This document shows positions 1-8,524 of a stretch of DNA of 64,000 bases, piece after piece. The translations under genes were made by a program, and so were the position numbers. Origin of the DNA: Streptomyces sp. Q6 (GTDB lineage Bacteria > Actinomycetota > Actinomycetes > Streptomycetales > Streptomycetaceae); the NCBI RefSeq assembly GCF_036967205.1, contig NZ_CP146022.1, forward strand, positions 1,860,001-1,924,000. Direction: 5' to 3'. Position 1 is the first letter of the stretch. Each line of letters begins with the position of its first letter. Under the pieces are notes generated by a model. The model did not search any database. It was not told the DNA's origin and saw only the letters and a list, made by a program, of their open reading frames with translations.

Positions 1-1218
1 GACCCCGAGGGGGCGCTGGTGGCGACGGAGGACTTCTGGCGGGAGTGGGTCGAGCACTGTACGTACCACGGTCCGTACCGCGAGGCCGTGGTGCGGTCGC
101 TGATCACGCTGAAGGCGCTGACGTACGCGCCGACCGGCGGCATCGTCGCGGCGCCCACCACCTCGCTGCCGGAGGAGATCGGCGGCGTACGGAACTGGGA
201 CTACCGCTACACGTGGCTGCGCGACGCCGCGATCACGCTGTCGTCGCTGCTGCGCACCGGGTACCGCGAGGAGGCCCGCGCCTGGCGCGAGTGGCTGCTG
301 CGGGCGGTCGCGGGTGACCCCGAGAACCTCCAGATCATGTACGGCATCGCGGGCGAGCGGGAGCTCGGCGAGGCGGAGCTGGACTGGCTGCCCGGGTACG
401 AGAACTCGGGCCCGGTCCGGGTCGGCAACGGAGCGGCGCACCAGCTCCAGCTCGACGTGTACGGCGAGGTGACCGAGGCCCTGCACCTGGCCCATATGAC
501 CGGGCTCGCGCGCAACGACTACGCGTCGCTGCTCCAGCTGAAGCTCATCCGCTACCTCGAAGGCCACTGGGACGAGCCGGACGAGGGCATCTGGGAGGTG
601 CGCGGGCCGCGCCGGCACTTCGTGCACTCGAAGGTCATGGCGTGGGTCGCGGTGGACCGGACGATCAAGCTCATCGAGTCCGGTGACGCCGACGGACCGC
701 TGGAGAGGTGGCGCGAGCTGCGCGACGACATCCACCGGGACGTCTGCGAGAAGGGCTACGACAAGGAACGCAACACGTTCACGCAGTCGTACGGCAGCAA
801 GGAGCTGGACGCCTCGCTGCTGCTGATTCCGCAGATGGGCTTCCTGCCGCCCGACGACAAGCGCGTCATCGGCACGATCGAGGCCATCCAGCGGGAGCTG
901 TCGACGGAGGACGGGTTCATCCTGCGCTACCCGACGGACGGCGAGGACGCCGGTGTCGACGGGCTGCCCGGTGACGAAGGGGCGTTCCTCGCCTGCTCGT
1001 TCTGGATGGCGGACGACCTCGCGATGATCGGCCGGGTCGACGAGGCCCGCAAGCTCTTCGAGAAGCTGCTCGGGCTCCGCAACGACCTGGGGCTGCTCGC
1101 CGAGGAGTGGGATCCGCGGCTGCAACGCCAGGTCGGCAACTTCCCGCAGGCGTTCAGCCACGTGCCGCTGATCGACACGGCACTGCGGCTGACCGCCTCA
1201 GGGGCGTACGGCGGCTAA
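1..1218 (+). CDS. GH15 family glycosidase (trehalase/glucoamylase-like), 5' end missing
   Basis: The reading frame is already open at base 1, so the gene starts before the window and about the last 405 codons are present. The protein belongs to glycoside hydrolase family 15, an (alpha/alpha)6-barrel family that includes glucoamylases and the actinobacterial trehalases. Visible family blocks are the aromatic segment NWDYRYTWLRDAA, the segment ELDWLPGYENSGPVRVGNGA and the C-terminal LLAEEWDP followed by GNFPQAFSHV; the Glu in the last block is the expected catalytic base region. Family members are usually around 600 residues with an N-terminal beta-sandwich domain, which lies outside the window. 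A trehalase rather than glucoamylase activity is an inference from actinobacterial relatives. Its stop overlaps the stop of the convergent amine oxidase by 4 bp. Confidence 0.88.
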   Translation, partial: DPEGALVATEDFWREWVEHCTYHGPYREAVVRSLITLKALTYAPTGGIVAAPTTSLPEEIGGVRNWDYRYTWLRDAAITLSSLLRTGYREEARAWREWLLRAVAGDPENLQIMYGIAGERELGEAELDWLPGYENSGPVRVGNGAAHQLQLDVYGEVTEALHLAHMTGLARNDYASLLQLKLIRYLEGHWDEPDEGIWEVRGPRRHFVHSKVMAWVAVDRTIKLIESGDADGPLERWRELRDDIHRDVCEKGYDKERNTFTQSYGSKELDASLLLIPQMGFLPPDDKRVIGTIEAIQRELSTEDGFILRYPTDGEDAGVDGLPGDEGAFLACSFWMADDLAMIGRVDEARKLFEKLLGLRNDLGLLAEEWDPRLQRQVGNFPQAFSHVPLIDTALRLTASGAYGG

Positions 1219-2825
1219 CGCACCGCGGCTATCACCTCGTTGGCGGCGCGCTCCCCCTCGGACGCGCCGCCTTCCATGAAGCCCTGGAAGTCGTAGCTGC
1301 AGTGCTCGCCGCCGATGTGGACGTTGCCCTGGGCCACCCCTTCGTAGCCCGCGTACTGGTGGAGGTAGCCGACGGGCCAGTACGAGTAGGCGCCGAGGGC
1401 GTACGGGTTCTTGTGCCAGGCGGAGAGCTGGGCGCGGCCGGTCCAGGCGGCTTTGGTGCCGGGGAAGACCGGTTCGATCCGCGTGAGGTAGCGGGTGGCC
1501 AGGTCGCGGACGTACGGGTCGGTCTCGTACGCGAACGGGCCGGACGGGGCGAGGGACTTGGCGAGCGTGCCGCCGCCGTACTGGATGAGGATGCCCCCGG
1601 TGCCCGGCTGCACCTTCGTCGTGTCCCAGGTCTGCTGGAAGTCGGCGTCGGTGAAGCAGTCGCCCGCCGAGACCCCCGGCCAGGGGCCCGTGCCGCGCCA
1701 GGGGCGGCTGGTGAACTGCATGTTGAGCTTGGTGCAGTAGCCCATTCTGGCGTCGCGCAGCAGGTTCTTCATGCGGGTGTCGAACCCCGCCTTGGACAGG
1801 TCGAGTTGCTTGAGGACGGGCAGCGGCACGCAGAGGATCGTGTGGTCGGCGGTGGCGGTGCGGGTGGCTCCGCCGGTCTCGGTGAAGGTGAGGGTCTGGG
1901 TGCCGTCGGTGTTGGCCTTCACCGCCTGGAGGGACATGCCGTGGCGGATCGTGCCGTCGGGCAGGAAGTCGGCGATGGCGTGCGGGAGTTGGTCGTTGCC
2001 GCCGGTGATGTGGTAGCGCTCGTTGGACAGGCCCCAGATGTTGAAGTTGCCCGGATTGGTCTGGTAGCCCATCAGGAGCACCAGGGCGAGGGCGGACTGG
2101 TCCTGGGTGTCCGCGCCGTACTCGACGTTGTAGGCGACATCGAACCAGCGGCCGAGCGGGGAGCCGTGCCCGCCCGGCACGCGTGAGTCGATCCATTCGT
2201 ACAGGGACATGGTGTCGAGGGCGGTGCCGGTGGGCGTGGTCTGGTTCCAGAAGACCTCGCCGGACTTCTGCAGGTCCTGGTGGAGGGCCTGGTAGACGGC
2301 GTTGAAGTCCTCGTCGGCCTGGGCGCGCGGGTAGTAGCGGCCGTTGAACCAGAGGATCTCCTCCGCGCCGTTGGGTCCGCCGCCCAGGAAGTCCTCGACG
2401 GGCAGACCGAAGCGGCGGCACAGCTCCAGCATCTTCTTGTGGCTGGTGTCGATCAGCTCGCCGCCGATCTCGGACGTCTGGCCGTACGCCCAGTGGTCGC
2501 GCTGCGAGTACATGCGGCCGCCGACGCGGTCCGGGTTCGCCTCGTAGAGGGTGCAGGCGTAGCCCGCGTCGTGGAGGGTGAGGGCCGCGGTCAGACCGGC
2601 GATGCCGGCGCCGACCACGGCGATCCTCGGGGCGGCGGCCGCCGCCCTCGCCGTCGGTGCGGGGAGGGCGGCGACGGCCACGCCGGCCGCCGCTGCCGCC
2701 TTGAGGACGGTGCGGCGGCCGGCCTGCCGTTCGCGGAACTCCGCTACGGGGACGCCCAGGTGGGCCGCGGCCCGGTGTTCGGTGGCCAGGTGTCTCAGGG
2801 CGTGCATCAGGTTCGTACGAGCCAT
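1215..2825 (-). CDS. Flavin-dependent monoamine oxidase family protein with Tat signal
   Basis: This 536-residue protein oxidises an amine to an aldehyde or imine with FAD, releasing H2O2 in known family members. A twin-arginine export motif (GRRTVLKAAAAAG, Arg-Arg at residues 37-38) and an Ala-rich h-region point to folded export through Tat. The dinucleotide-binding GAGIAG motif follows at about residues 72-77, then VGGRMYSQ, typical of the amine oxidase fold, and a C-terminal HIGGEHCSYDFQGFMEGG block that contacts the flavin. The ATG at 2825 is chosen because AAGGAG lies a few bases upstream; the frame stays open much further up without any other supported start. It sits downstream of an APC permease on the same strand, which suggests uptake and oxidation of the same amine. 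The exact substrate cannot be read from sequence. Confidence 0.87.
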   Translation of the reverse strand: MARTNLMHALRHLATEHRAAAHLGVPVAEFRERQAGRRTVLKAAAAAGVAVAALPAPTARAAAAAPRIAVVGAGIAGLTAALTLHDAGYACTLYEANPDRVGGRMYSQRDHWAYGQTSEIGGELIDTSHKKMLELCRRFGLPVEDFLGGGPNGAEEILWFNGRYYPRAQADEDFNAVYQALHQDLQKSGEVFWNQTTPTGTALDTMSLYEWIDSRVPGGHGSPLGRWFDVAYNVEYGADTQDQSALALVLLMGYQTNPGNFNIWGLSNERYHITGGNDQLPHAIADFLPDGTIRHGMSLQAVKANTDGTQTLTFTETGGATRTATADHTILCVPLPVLKQLDLSKAGFDTRMKNLLRDARMGYCTKLNMQFTSRPWRGTGPWPGVSAGDCFTDADFQQTWDTTKVQPGTGGILIQYGGGTLAKSLAPSGPFAYETDPYVRDLATRYLTRIEPVFPGTKAAWTGRAQLSAWHKNPYALGAYSYWPVGYLHQYAGYEGVAQGNVHIGGEHCSYDFQGFMEGGASEGERAANEVIAAVR

Positions 2826-2905
2826 GACGTTCTCCTTGGACGGGCGGGACGAACGGGACGAGCGGTCGGTGCGGAGGTGCGAAGGGTGCGGAGGGGTGCG
2901 GAGGG

Positions 2906-4435
2906 TCACACGGTGGCGGTCGCGGGTTCGGTCTCCCGCTCGGCGGCGTCCTCCAGGACGATCCGGCCGATGACCTCGTAGCGCTGGGGGCGGCGGGCCT
3001 TGAGGTACAGGCCGAGGCCGAGGCCGCCGAAGAAGACCAGGCCCACGATCCAGGGGATCGACTTGAAGAAGAGGGAGTCCGCGGCCGTGCCCGCCGCCGT
3101 GTCCATGTTCAGGACCAGGAGCACGACGACCACGATCATGCCGATGCCGCCGAGCAGCGGGGCGACCAGCGTCCTGAACCAGTGCCGGTCCTCGGGGTGG
3201 TGGTGGCGGAAGTAGCCGATCACCGCGAACGAGCACAGCGTCTGGACGATCAGGATCGCCATCGTGCCGAGGATCGCGAGCAGCGTGTACAGGTGGATGT
3301 ACGGGTCCTGGCCGGTGAGCCAGAAGGCCGCCACGATGGCGACCGCGATCACCGACTGGACGTAGGACGCGATGTACGGCGAGCCGTGCTTCTTGTGCGT
3401 GCGGCCGAGGCCGGGGTGCAGGAAGCCCTCGCGGCCGATCGCGTACAGGTAGCGCGAGGCGCACTGGTGGAAGGCCATGCCGCAGGCGAACGAGCCGGTG
3501 ATCAGGAGCCACTGGAACGCGTCGACCGCCCACGCGCCGATGAAGGTCTCGGCCGGGTTGAAGAACAGGTCGAGGGGGCTGGTGCCGGAGGACACCTTCA
3601 CCGAGCCGGCCAGGCCGTTGCCCGCGATCGTCATCCAGGAGACGTAGATGTAGAAGAGGCCGACGCCGACGACGGAGATCAGCGTCGCCTTCGGGATGAC
3701 GCGCTTGGGGTCGCGGGACTCCTCGCCGTACATCGCCGTCGACTCGAAGCCGACCCAGGACCAGAACGCGAAGAACAGGCCGAGCCCGGCCGAGGTGCCG
3801 GTGAAGGCGTTCTTCGGGTTGATCGGTTCCACGGGGATGCCGTCGGGGCCGCCGCCGTGGATCAGGACCGCCGTCGCCACCGCGAAGAGAACCGCGATCT
3901 CGGCGATCAGCATCACGCCGAGCGCCTTCGCCGTGAGGTTGATGTCGAAGTAGGACAGGATCGCGGTCACCGCGAGCATGGCCGCCGCGTAGACGATCCA
4001 CGGGAGGTCCCAGCCGAGCTGGTCGTCGACCGTGGTCTTCGCGAAGTACGAGAAGACGCCGACGATCGACGCCTCGAAGACGACGTAGGCGAGGACGGCG
4101 AGCATGCCGGACGCCATGCCGGCGATCCGGCCGAGGCCGTGCGAGATGTAGCCGTAGAAGGCGCCGGCCGCCGTGATGCGCTTGGCCATCGCGACGTAGC
4201 CGACGGAGAAGACCGTCAGGACGAGCGTCGCGAAGAGGTAGCCGGCGGGGGCTCCCGTGCCGTTGCCGAAGCCGACGGCGATGGGCAGGTTGCCGGTCAT
4301 CGCCGTGATGGGGGCGGCCGTGGCGACGGCCATGAAGACCACGCCGATCAGCCCGACCGAGTTCGCCTTGAGGCGTTGCACCGGGGGCGATCCGGGGGTG
4401 GTACCGCGTGCGCCGTTCTCCACTGTCTCTGGCAT
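2906..4435 (-). CDS. APC family amino acid/amine permease
   Basis: A 509-residue integral membrane protein of the amino acid-polyamine-organocation superfamily, with about 12 hydrophobic segments between residues 25 and 480. The first transmembrane helix carries the usual GLIGVVFMAVATAAP pattern and the ITAAGAFYGYISHGLGR stretch corresponds to the conserved TM3 region. It should import an amino acid or amine across the cytoplasmic membrane. The amine oxidase gene lies 80 bp downstream on the same strand and a PucR-type regulator is divergent upstream, so I infer a catabolic module for an amine such as a polyamine or aminobutyrate. The substrate is not determined by the sequence. The start is the ATG at 4435, preceded by a purine-rich AGAGAGGGA. 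Confidence 0.88.
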   Translation of the reverse strand: MPETVENGARGTTPGSPPVQRLKANSVGLIGVVFMAVATAAPITAMTGNLPIAVGFGNGTGAPAGYLFATLVLTVFSVGYVAMAKRITAAGAFYGYISHGLGRIAGMASGMLAVLAYVVFEASIVGVFSYFAKTTVDDQLGWDLPWIVYAAAMLAVTAILSYFDINLTAKALGVMLIAEIAVLFAVATAVLIHGGGPDGIPVEPINPKNAFTGTSAGLGLFFAFWSWVGFESTAMYGEESRDPKRVIPKATLISVVGVGLFYIYVSWMTIAGNGLAGSVKVSSGTSPLDLFFNPAETFIGAWAVDAFQWLLITGSFACGMAFHQCASRYLYAIGREGFLHPGLGRTHKKHGSPYIASYVQSVIAVAIVAAFWLTGQDPYIHLYTLLAILGTMAILIVQTLCSFAVIGYFRHHHPEDRHWFRTLVAPLLGGIGMIVVVVLLVLNMDTAAGTAADSLFFKSIPWIVGLVFFGGLGLGLYLKARRPQRYEVIGRIVLEDAAERETEPATATV

Positions 4436-4658
4436 TTACGTCCCTCTCTGGGGGCTGCCGCTGCGAAATCCGTAGATCAACATGGGGAGTGCGTTCGGAT
4501 GCGTCAGTGTGGCGGTGCAGTGACGTACGCCACAACAGACACGAGGTAGTGCAATTTCCGCCACGGCACGACGAGTTGTCGCGGAATCGGGGGTGATGAT
4601 CGCCCCCGTAACCGGCCAGAGATGTTCCCGGAACGCGCACGCCGGTACCGTCCGCTGC

Positions 4659-6323
4659 ATGGACAGCACCTCCTCCGATTTCTCCCCGCCCGGCGGCCCC
4701 GGCGGCATCACCGTGCAGCGCGCCCTGGAACTGCCCGGACTGCGCAGCGGGCTGCCCGAGGTGGTGGCGGGCGGCGAGCGGCTCCAGCGGACCGTGCGCT
4801 GGGTGCACGCGGGCGAGGTGCCGAACATCGCGTCGCTGCTCAAGGGCGGCGAACTCCTGCTGACCACGGGGTACGGGATCGGGACGCGACCCGCCGAGCA
4901 GCGGGCCTTCGTCCGCAAACTGGCCGAGCGGGGCATCGCGGCGCTCGTCATCGAGCTGGGTCAGCGGTTCGCGCGGCTGCCGTCCGCACTGGTGGAGACG
5001 GCGCGCTCGGCGGGCCTGCCGCTGGTCCAGCTGCACCGCGAAGTGCCGTTCGTGACGGTCACCGAGGAGATCCACACCGAGATCGTGAACGGGCACTACG
5101 CCCTGCTGCGGCGCGCCGAGGAGGTGCACCGCCGGTGCACGAACGCGCTGCTCGGTGGCGGCGGCGTGCCCCAGGTGCTGCGCATCCTGGCCGAATTCAG
5201 CGGCAACCCGGTCTTCCTGGAGACCGTCGACGGGCAGCTCCTGTACGCCGCCGGCGCCGAGGGCGACGCCGCCGATCCGCTCCAGGTGTGGGAGGGGATG
5301 CGCGCCACGCACCAGGACGAGCCCCCGGGCGGTGCCCTGCTCGTCGACGTGCCGGGCGGCGGCCCGGGAGCCGGCTCCGTGCGGGCGCGGCTCGTGCTCC
5401 TGCCGGTGTCGGCGACGCTGGCGCCCGTGCACCGGATCGCCGCCGAGCGGGCCGCGGCCTCCCTCGCCGTGGTGCTGATGCAGGCCCGCCAGGAGGAGGA
5501 GCTGGCGGCGCGGGGTCGCGGCGACTTCCTGACCGATCTCGCGGAGGGCCGGATCGTCCCGGACGAGGCCCCGGCGCAGGCCCGTGTCCTCGGATTCAGG
5601 CCGACCGGGCAGGGGCCCCTCCTTCCGGTCGTGATGCGGCTCCCGGAGGCGGCGGCCGGCTCGGTGGGGCTCTCCCCCGGCGGCGGCTGGGCGGTGCTCG
5701 CGCGGGCCGTCTCGGAGGAGCTGGCGTCGGTCGGCGTACCGGTGCTGCTCGGCGTGCGGCCCGTCGAGGGGCGGGTGCCGCTGCTGCTCGGGCTGCGGTC
5801 GGAGTCGGAGCGCACGGCGGTCGCGGACCGGGTCGCGGCGGCGCTGCGGGCGGGCGTCGAGCGGGCCGGGATGCAGCGGGCGGGCGGGCAGCCGCCGGTC
5901 GTGGTGGTCGGCGGGGCCGGCGGCTGGGCGGCGGCCGCGGCCGGGCTGCGGCACGCGGCGGAGACCGCGACGGCCGCGCAGGGCCTGGACGACCGCCCCT
6001 GGTACGACGCACGGCGCCTCGACATCGACCTGCTCCTGTGGCGCCTTCGCGACCACCCGGACCTGGCGGCGTTCGTGGAGCGCGCGATCGGCCCGCTCCG
6101 GGACCACGACAAGCGCGCGAAGCCGCCGCTGCTGCCCACGCTCCAGACGTACCTGGCGCACGCGGGCCGCAAGGCGGAGACGGCCCGTGAGCTGCACCTC
6201 AACCGGCAGACGCTCTACAACCGGCTCGGCCGGATCGGGGAACTGCTCGGCACGGACCTGGACGACCCGCAGACGGTGCTCGCGCTGAGCCTGGCACTGC
6301 GGGCACGACGGCACGTGCAGTAG
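4659..6323 (+). CDS. PucR family transcriptional regulator
   Basis: This 554-residue protein has the PucR architecture: an N-terminal PucR sensory domain (about residues 10-135, with the family block VVAGGERLQRTVRWVHAGE), a GGDEF-like middle part, and a C-terminal PucR-type helix-turn-helix near residue 495 onward with TYLAHAGRKAETARELHLNR followed by QTLYNRLGRI. Members regulate purine, amino acid or polyamine catabolic genes in response to the substrate. The start at ATG 4659 aligns with the beginning of the sensory domain; an upstream ATG at 4593 in frame would add 22 poorly conserved residues. The gene is divergent from the APC permease, 223 bp apart, so it probably controls that operon. 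The intergenic region contains no operator I can name with certainty. Confidence 0.88.
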   Translation: MDSTSSDFSPPGGPGGITVQRALELPGLRSGLPEVVAGGERLQRTVRWVHAGEVPNIASLLKGGELLLTTGYGIGTRPAEQRAFVRKLAERGIAALVIELGQRFARLPSALVETARSAGLPLVQLHREVPFVTVTEEIHTEIVNGHYALLRRAEEVHRRCTNALLGGGGVPQVLRILAEFSGNPVFLETVDGQLLYAAGAEGDAADPLQVWEGMRATHQDEPPGGALLVDVPGGGPGAGSVRARLVLLPVSATLAPVHRIAAERAAASLAVVLMQARQEEELAARGRGDFLTDLAEGRIVPDEAPAQARVLGFRPTGQGPLLPVVMRLPEAAAGSVGLSPGGGWAVLARAVSEELASVGVPVLLGVRPVEGRVPLLLGLRSESERTAVADRVAAALRAGVERAGMQRAGGQPPVVVVGGAGGWAAAAAGLRHAAETATAAQGLDDRPWYDARRLDIDLLLWRLRDHPDLAAFVERAIGPLRDHDKRAKPPLLPTLQTYLAHAGRKAETARELHLNRQTLYNRLGRIGELLGTDLDDPQTVLALSLALRARRHVQ

Positions 6324-6353
6324 CACCCGCGCACATCGCGATCGCCGAGCCGC

Positions 6354-7483
6354 CTAATAGGCCCCGGTCAACTCGTCGTAGACGCTCAGGACTTGGGCCA
6401 CGGTCGCGTCCTCGGTCGGCCAGGACGCGGCCTGCGCCGTCCCGCGCTCGCGCAGCTCGGCGCGGCGCTCGGGGTCGGACAGCAGCCGCTCGACGGCCTC
6501 CGCGAGCGCCACGGCGTCCCCGTACGGCACCAACTCGGCCGCTTCGCCGACCAGTTCGGGGATGCCGCCCACGTCGGTCGCGACCAGCGGCACGCCCGCG
6601 TGCAGCGCTTCCTGGGCGAGCAGCGAGCGGGACTCCCAACTGCTGGGCAGCACCGCGAGGTCGGCGGCGTGCAGCAGTTCGGCGACGTCGTCGCGGCGGC
6701 CCGTGAGCCGCACGGGCAGCCCCTCGCTCTCGATACGCCGCTGGAGCGCCGCCCGCTGCGGCCCCTCCCCGCGATGACGAGCAGCGGCACGGGCTCGTGG
6801 GCGAGCCAGGCGTGGGCGGCGTCGAGCAGCACGTCGTAGCCGCGGTGCCGCTCCAGGCTGCCGACGGCCATCAGCAACGGCCGTCCCACGGCGCCGAGTT
6901 CGGCCCGCGTCTTGTTCCTGGCCCGCTCGGCGTCGTCGTCACCGGCGTCCGTGCGGCGCGGCGGCGGGAAGGAGATCGCGGCGAGCCGGGCGTCACGGGC
7001 GCCGCGGGCGCGGGCCCGGTCGACCAGCTCGGACGAGGTGCCGAGGACCACGGACGCGGCCCTCGCCACGCGCCGTTCGAGGATCCGCAGCAGGTGGGCG
7101 CGGGCGCCTTCGGCGTACGAGCGGGTGTGCCAGGTGACGACGAGCGGGACACGGCGGCCGCTGAGCGCGAGGGTGGCGCGCAGCGCGGCGTTCAGCCCGT
7201 GTGCGTGCACGAGGTCGGCGTCGGCGCAGGCCACGCGGAGCGCGGCGACGGACGCCGGGTCGCTGCGGCGCGGCACCGGCAGGTGATGGGCGCCGACGTC
7301 CCCGAACCCGTACGCGCGCTCGGCCTCGGACGGCGCGCACACGGTGACCCGGACCCCGCGCGCCACCAACCCGGCGGCCAGGGACCGGACATGGGCACTG
7401 CTGCCCGCGCTGCCGCCACCCAGCACCTGCACGGTGCGCAGCGGCGACTGTCCGTGCGCTGAGTGGCTGCTCACGTGGCTCAC
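6354..7483 (-). pseudogene. GT4 glycosyltransferase, interrupted by one apparent base deletion
   Basis: Two overlapping minus-strand frames together give a full GT4 (GT-B fold) glycosyltransferase. The first frame (GTG 7483) holds the N-terminal acceptor domain, with the glycine-rich LGGGSAGSSAHV loop and ADLVHAHGLNAAL, and ends normally at LLVIAG. It then loses homology. The second frame contains the nucleotide-sugar half: LTGRRDDVAELLHAADLAVL, SLLAQEALHAGVPLVATD and VGGIPELV, including the E-x7-E region. Adding one C to the C4 run at 6767-6770 restores the standard IAGEGP motif and a continuous 376-residue protein. A sequencing error is as likely as real decay. The donor and acceptor sugars are unknown. 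It follows the MraY/WecA-like gene and recN on the same strand. Confidence 0.8.
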
Positions 7484-7705
7484 GCGGCGGGACTCCTGTG
7501 GGGTCGGGATCTTCTACGGTCGGGCTCTTCTGATGGTTCAGGGGTTTGCGAGGCTCGGGAATCTCCGACGGTTCGGGGATCGCTGACGGTCCGGTGGTAT
7601 GGCGTTCTCATGGTCCGGGCCAAGGATGCCAGTCCGTACGGACGTTCCGGCACCGGCCACGGTCCCGCACCGCGCGCGCACGGGCAACACGACGCACCGG
7701 ACCAC

Positions 7706-8478
7706 TCACACGGGTGAGTTGAGCGGCCCGCCCGTGTCCTTCGCGAGGGCGCTCACCCGGTCCCCGTACGCCGCCGCGGCGACAAGTCCCGCGGCGTGCG
7801 CGAGCAGCCCGCCGCGTCCGTTGCCCGCGGCGATCGCCACGCCGAGCGCGGCGCCGAGCGCGTGCGCCCCGCAGTCGCCGAGCATGCCGCGTTCGCCGAG
7901 GTCGTCGGGGAGCACGGCAGCGGCGGCGCCCATCGGCGCGGCCGCGAGCGAGCCCCGCAGCAGCCCCGGAGCGCCCACGGCGAGGGCGACTTGGGCCGCG
8001 CGCCCCGGCCGTACGTCGACGAGGTTGATCAGGTGCGCGGTACCGGCGACGACGACGCCCGCGAGGACCTTGTCGACCGGGCGCTCCTTGAGCAGCGCGC
8101 CCGCGACGAGCCCCGCCGCCCCGATCCCGAACAACTTCACGGCGCCGCTGGTGAGTTCACCACCGCGCAGCGCGCCGAGATGGGCCCGGAAGCCACGCCG
8201 TGGATCGCCCGCCCCCGCCACGTCGTCGTACGCGCCGCAGGCCCGGCCGTCAACGTGGCGACGAGCGCGGCGCTTCGCGCACCCGGGTCCGCGACGAGCG
8301 CGCCGGCCGCGACACCGAGCACGGCGGCGGGGCCGGGGCACAGGTCCACGGTCCGCCCCGCGTAGTTCTTCCGCTCCCCGAGGCCCTCCGGCTTCGTACG
8401 CCGCAAGGCTCCGCAGACGCCACGGGTGACGCCCGCGGCGAGCGCGGCGGAGCGGACGGCACGGCTGAGGTCGATCAT
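7706..8478 (-). pseudogene. MraY/WecA-like (PNPT family) membrane protein, interrupted by one apparent base deletion
   Basis: Two minus-strand frames combine into a 257-residue protein if one base is added to the C3 run at 8242-8244. The restored sequence then reads TLTAGACGAYDDVAG across the junction. It resembles polyprenyl-phosphate hexose-1-phosphate transferases: the DD pair (YDDVAG), the N-x-x-D block (HLINLVDVRPGRA, compare NLTDGLDGLA in MraY) and the GD block (GDCGAHALG, compare GDTGSLALG). Several hydrophobic helices are visible. It is shorter than MraY (about 320-360 residues), and I do not see the C-terminal histidine cluster used by MraY, so it may be a divergent or non-catalytic relative. 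Position next to a GT4 glycosyltransferase fits a lipid-linked glycan role, but that is inference. Confidence 0.62.
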
Positions 8479-8524
8479 GCGGTCACCCTACGCGGGGCCG
8501 GGCGGCGGCGCGGGCCGCACGGAA

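Noticed and set aside
1215-6326. A minus-strand frame of 1703 codons spanning the amine oxidase, permease and regulator
   Set aside because: Only its last 536 codons look like a protein. The rest is antisense or out of frame to better supported genes in high-GC DNA.
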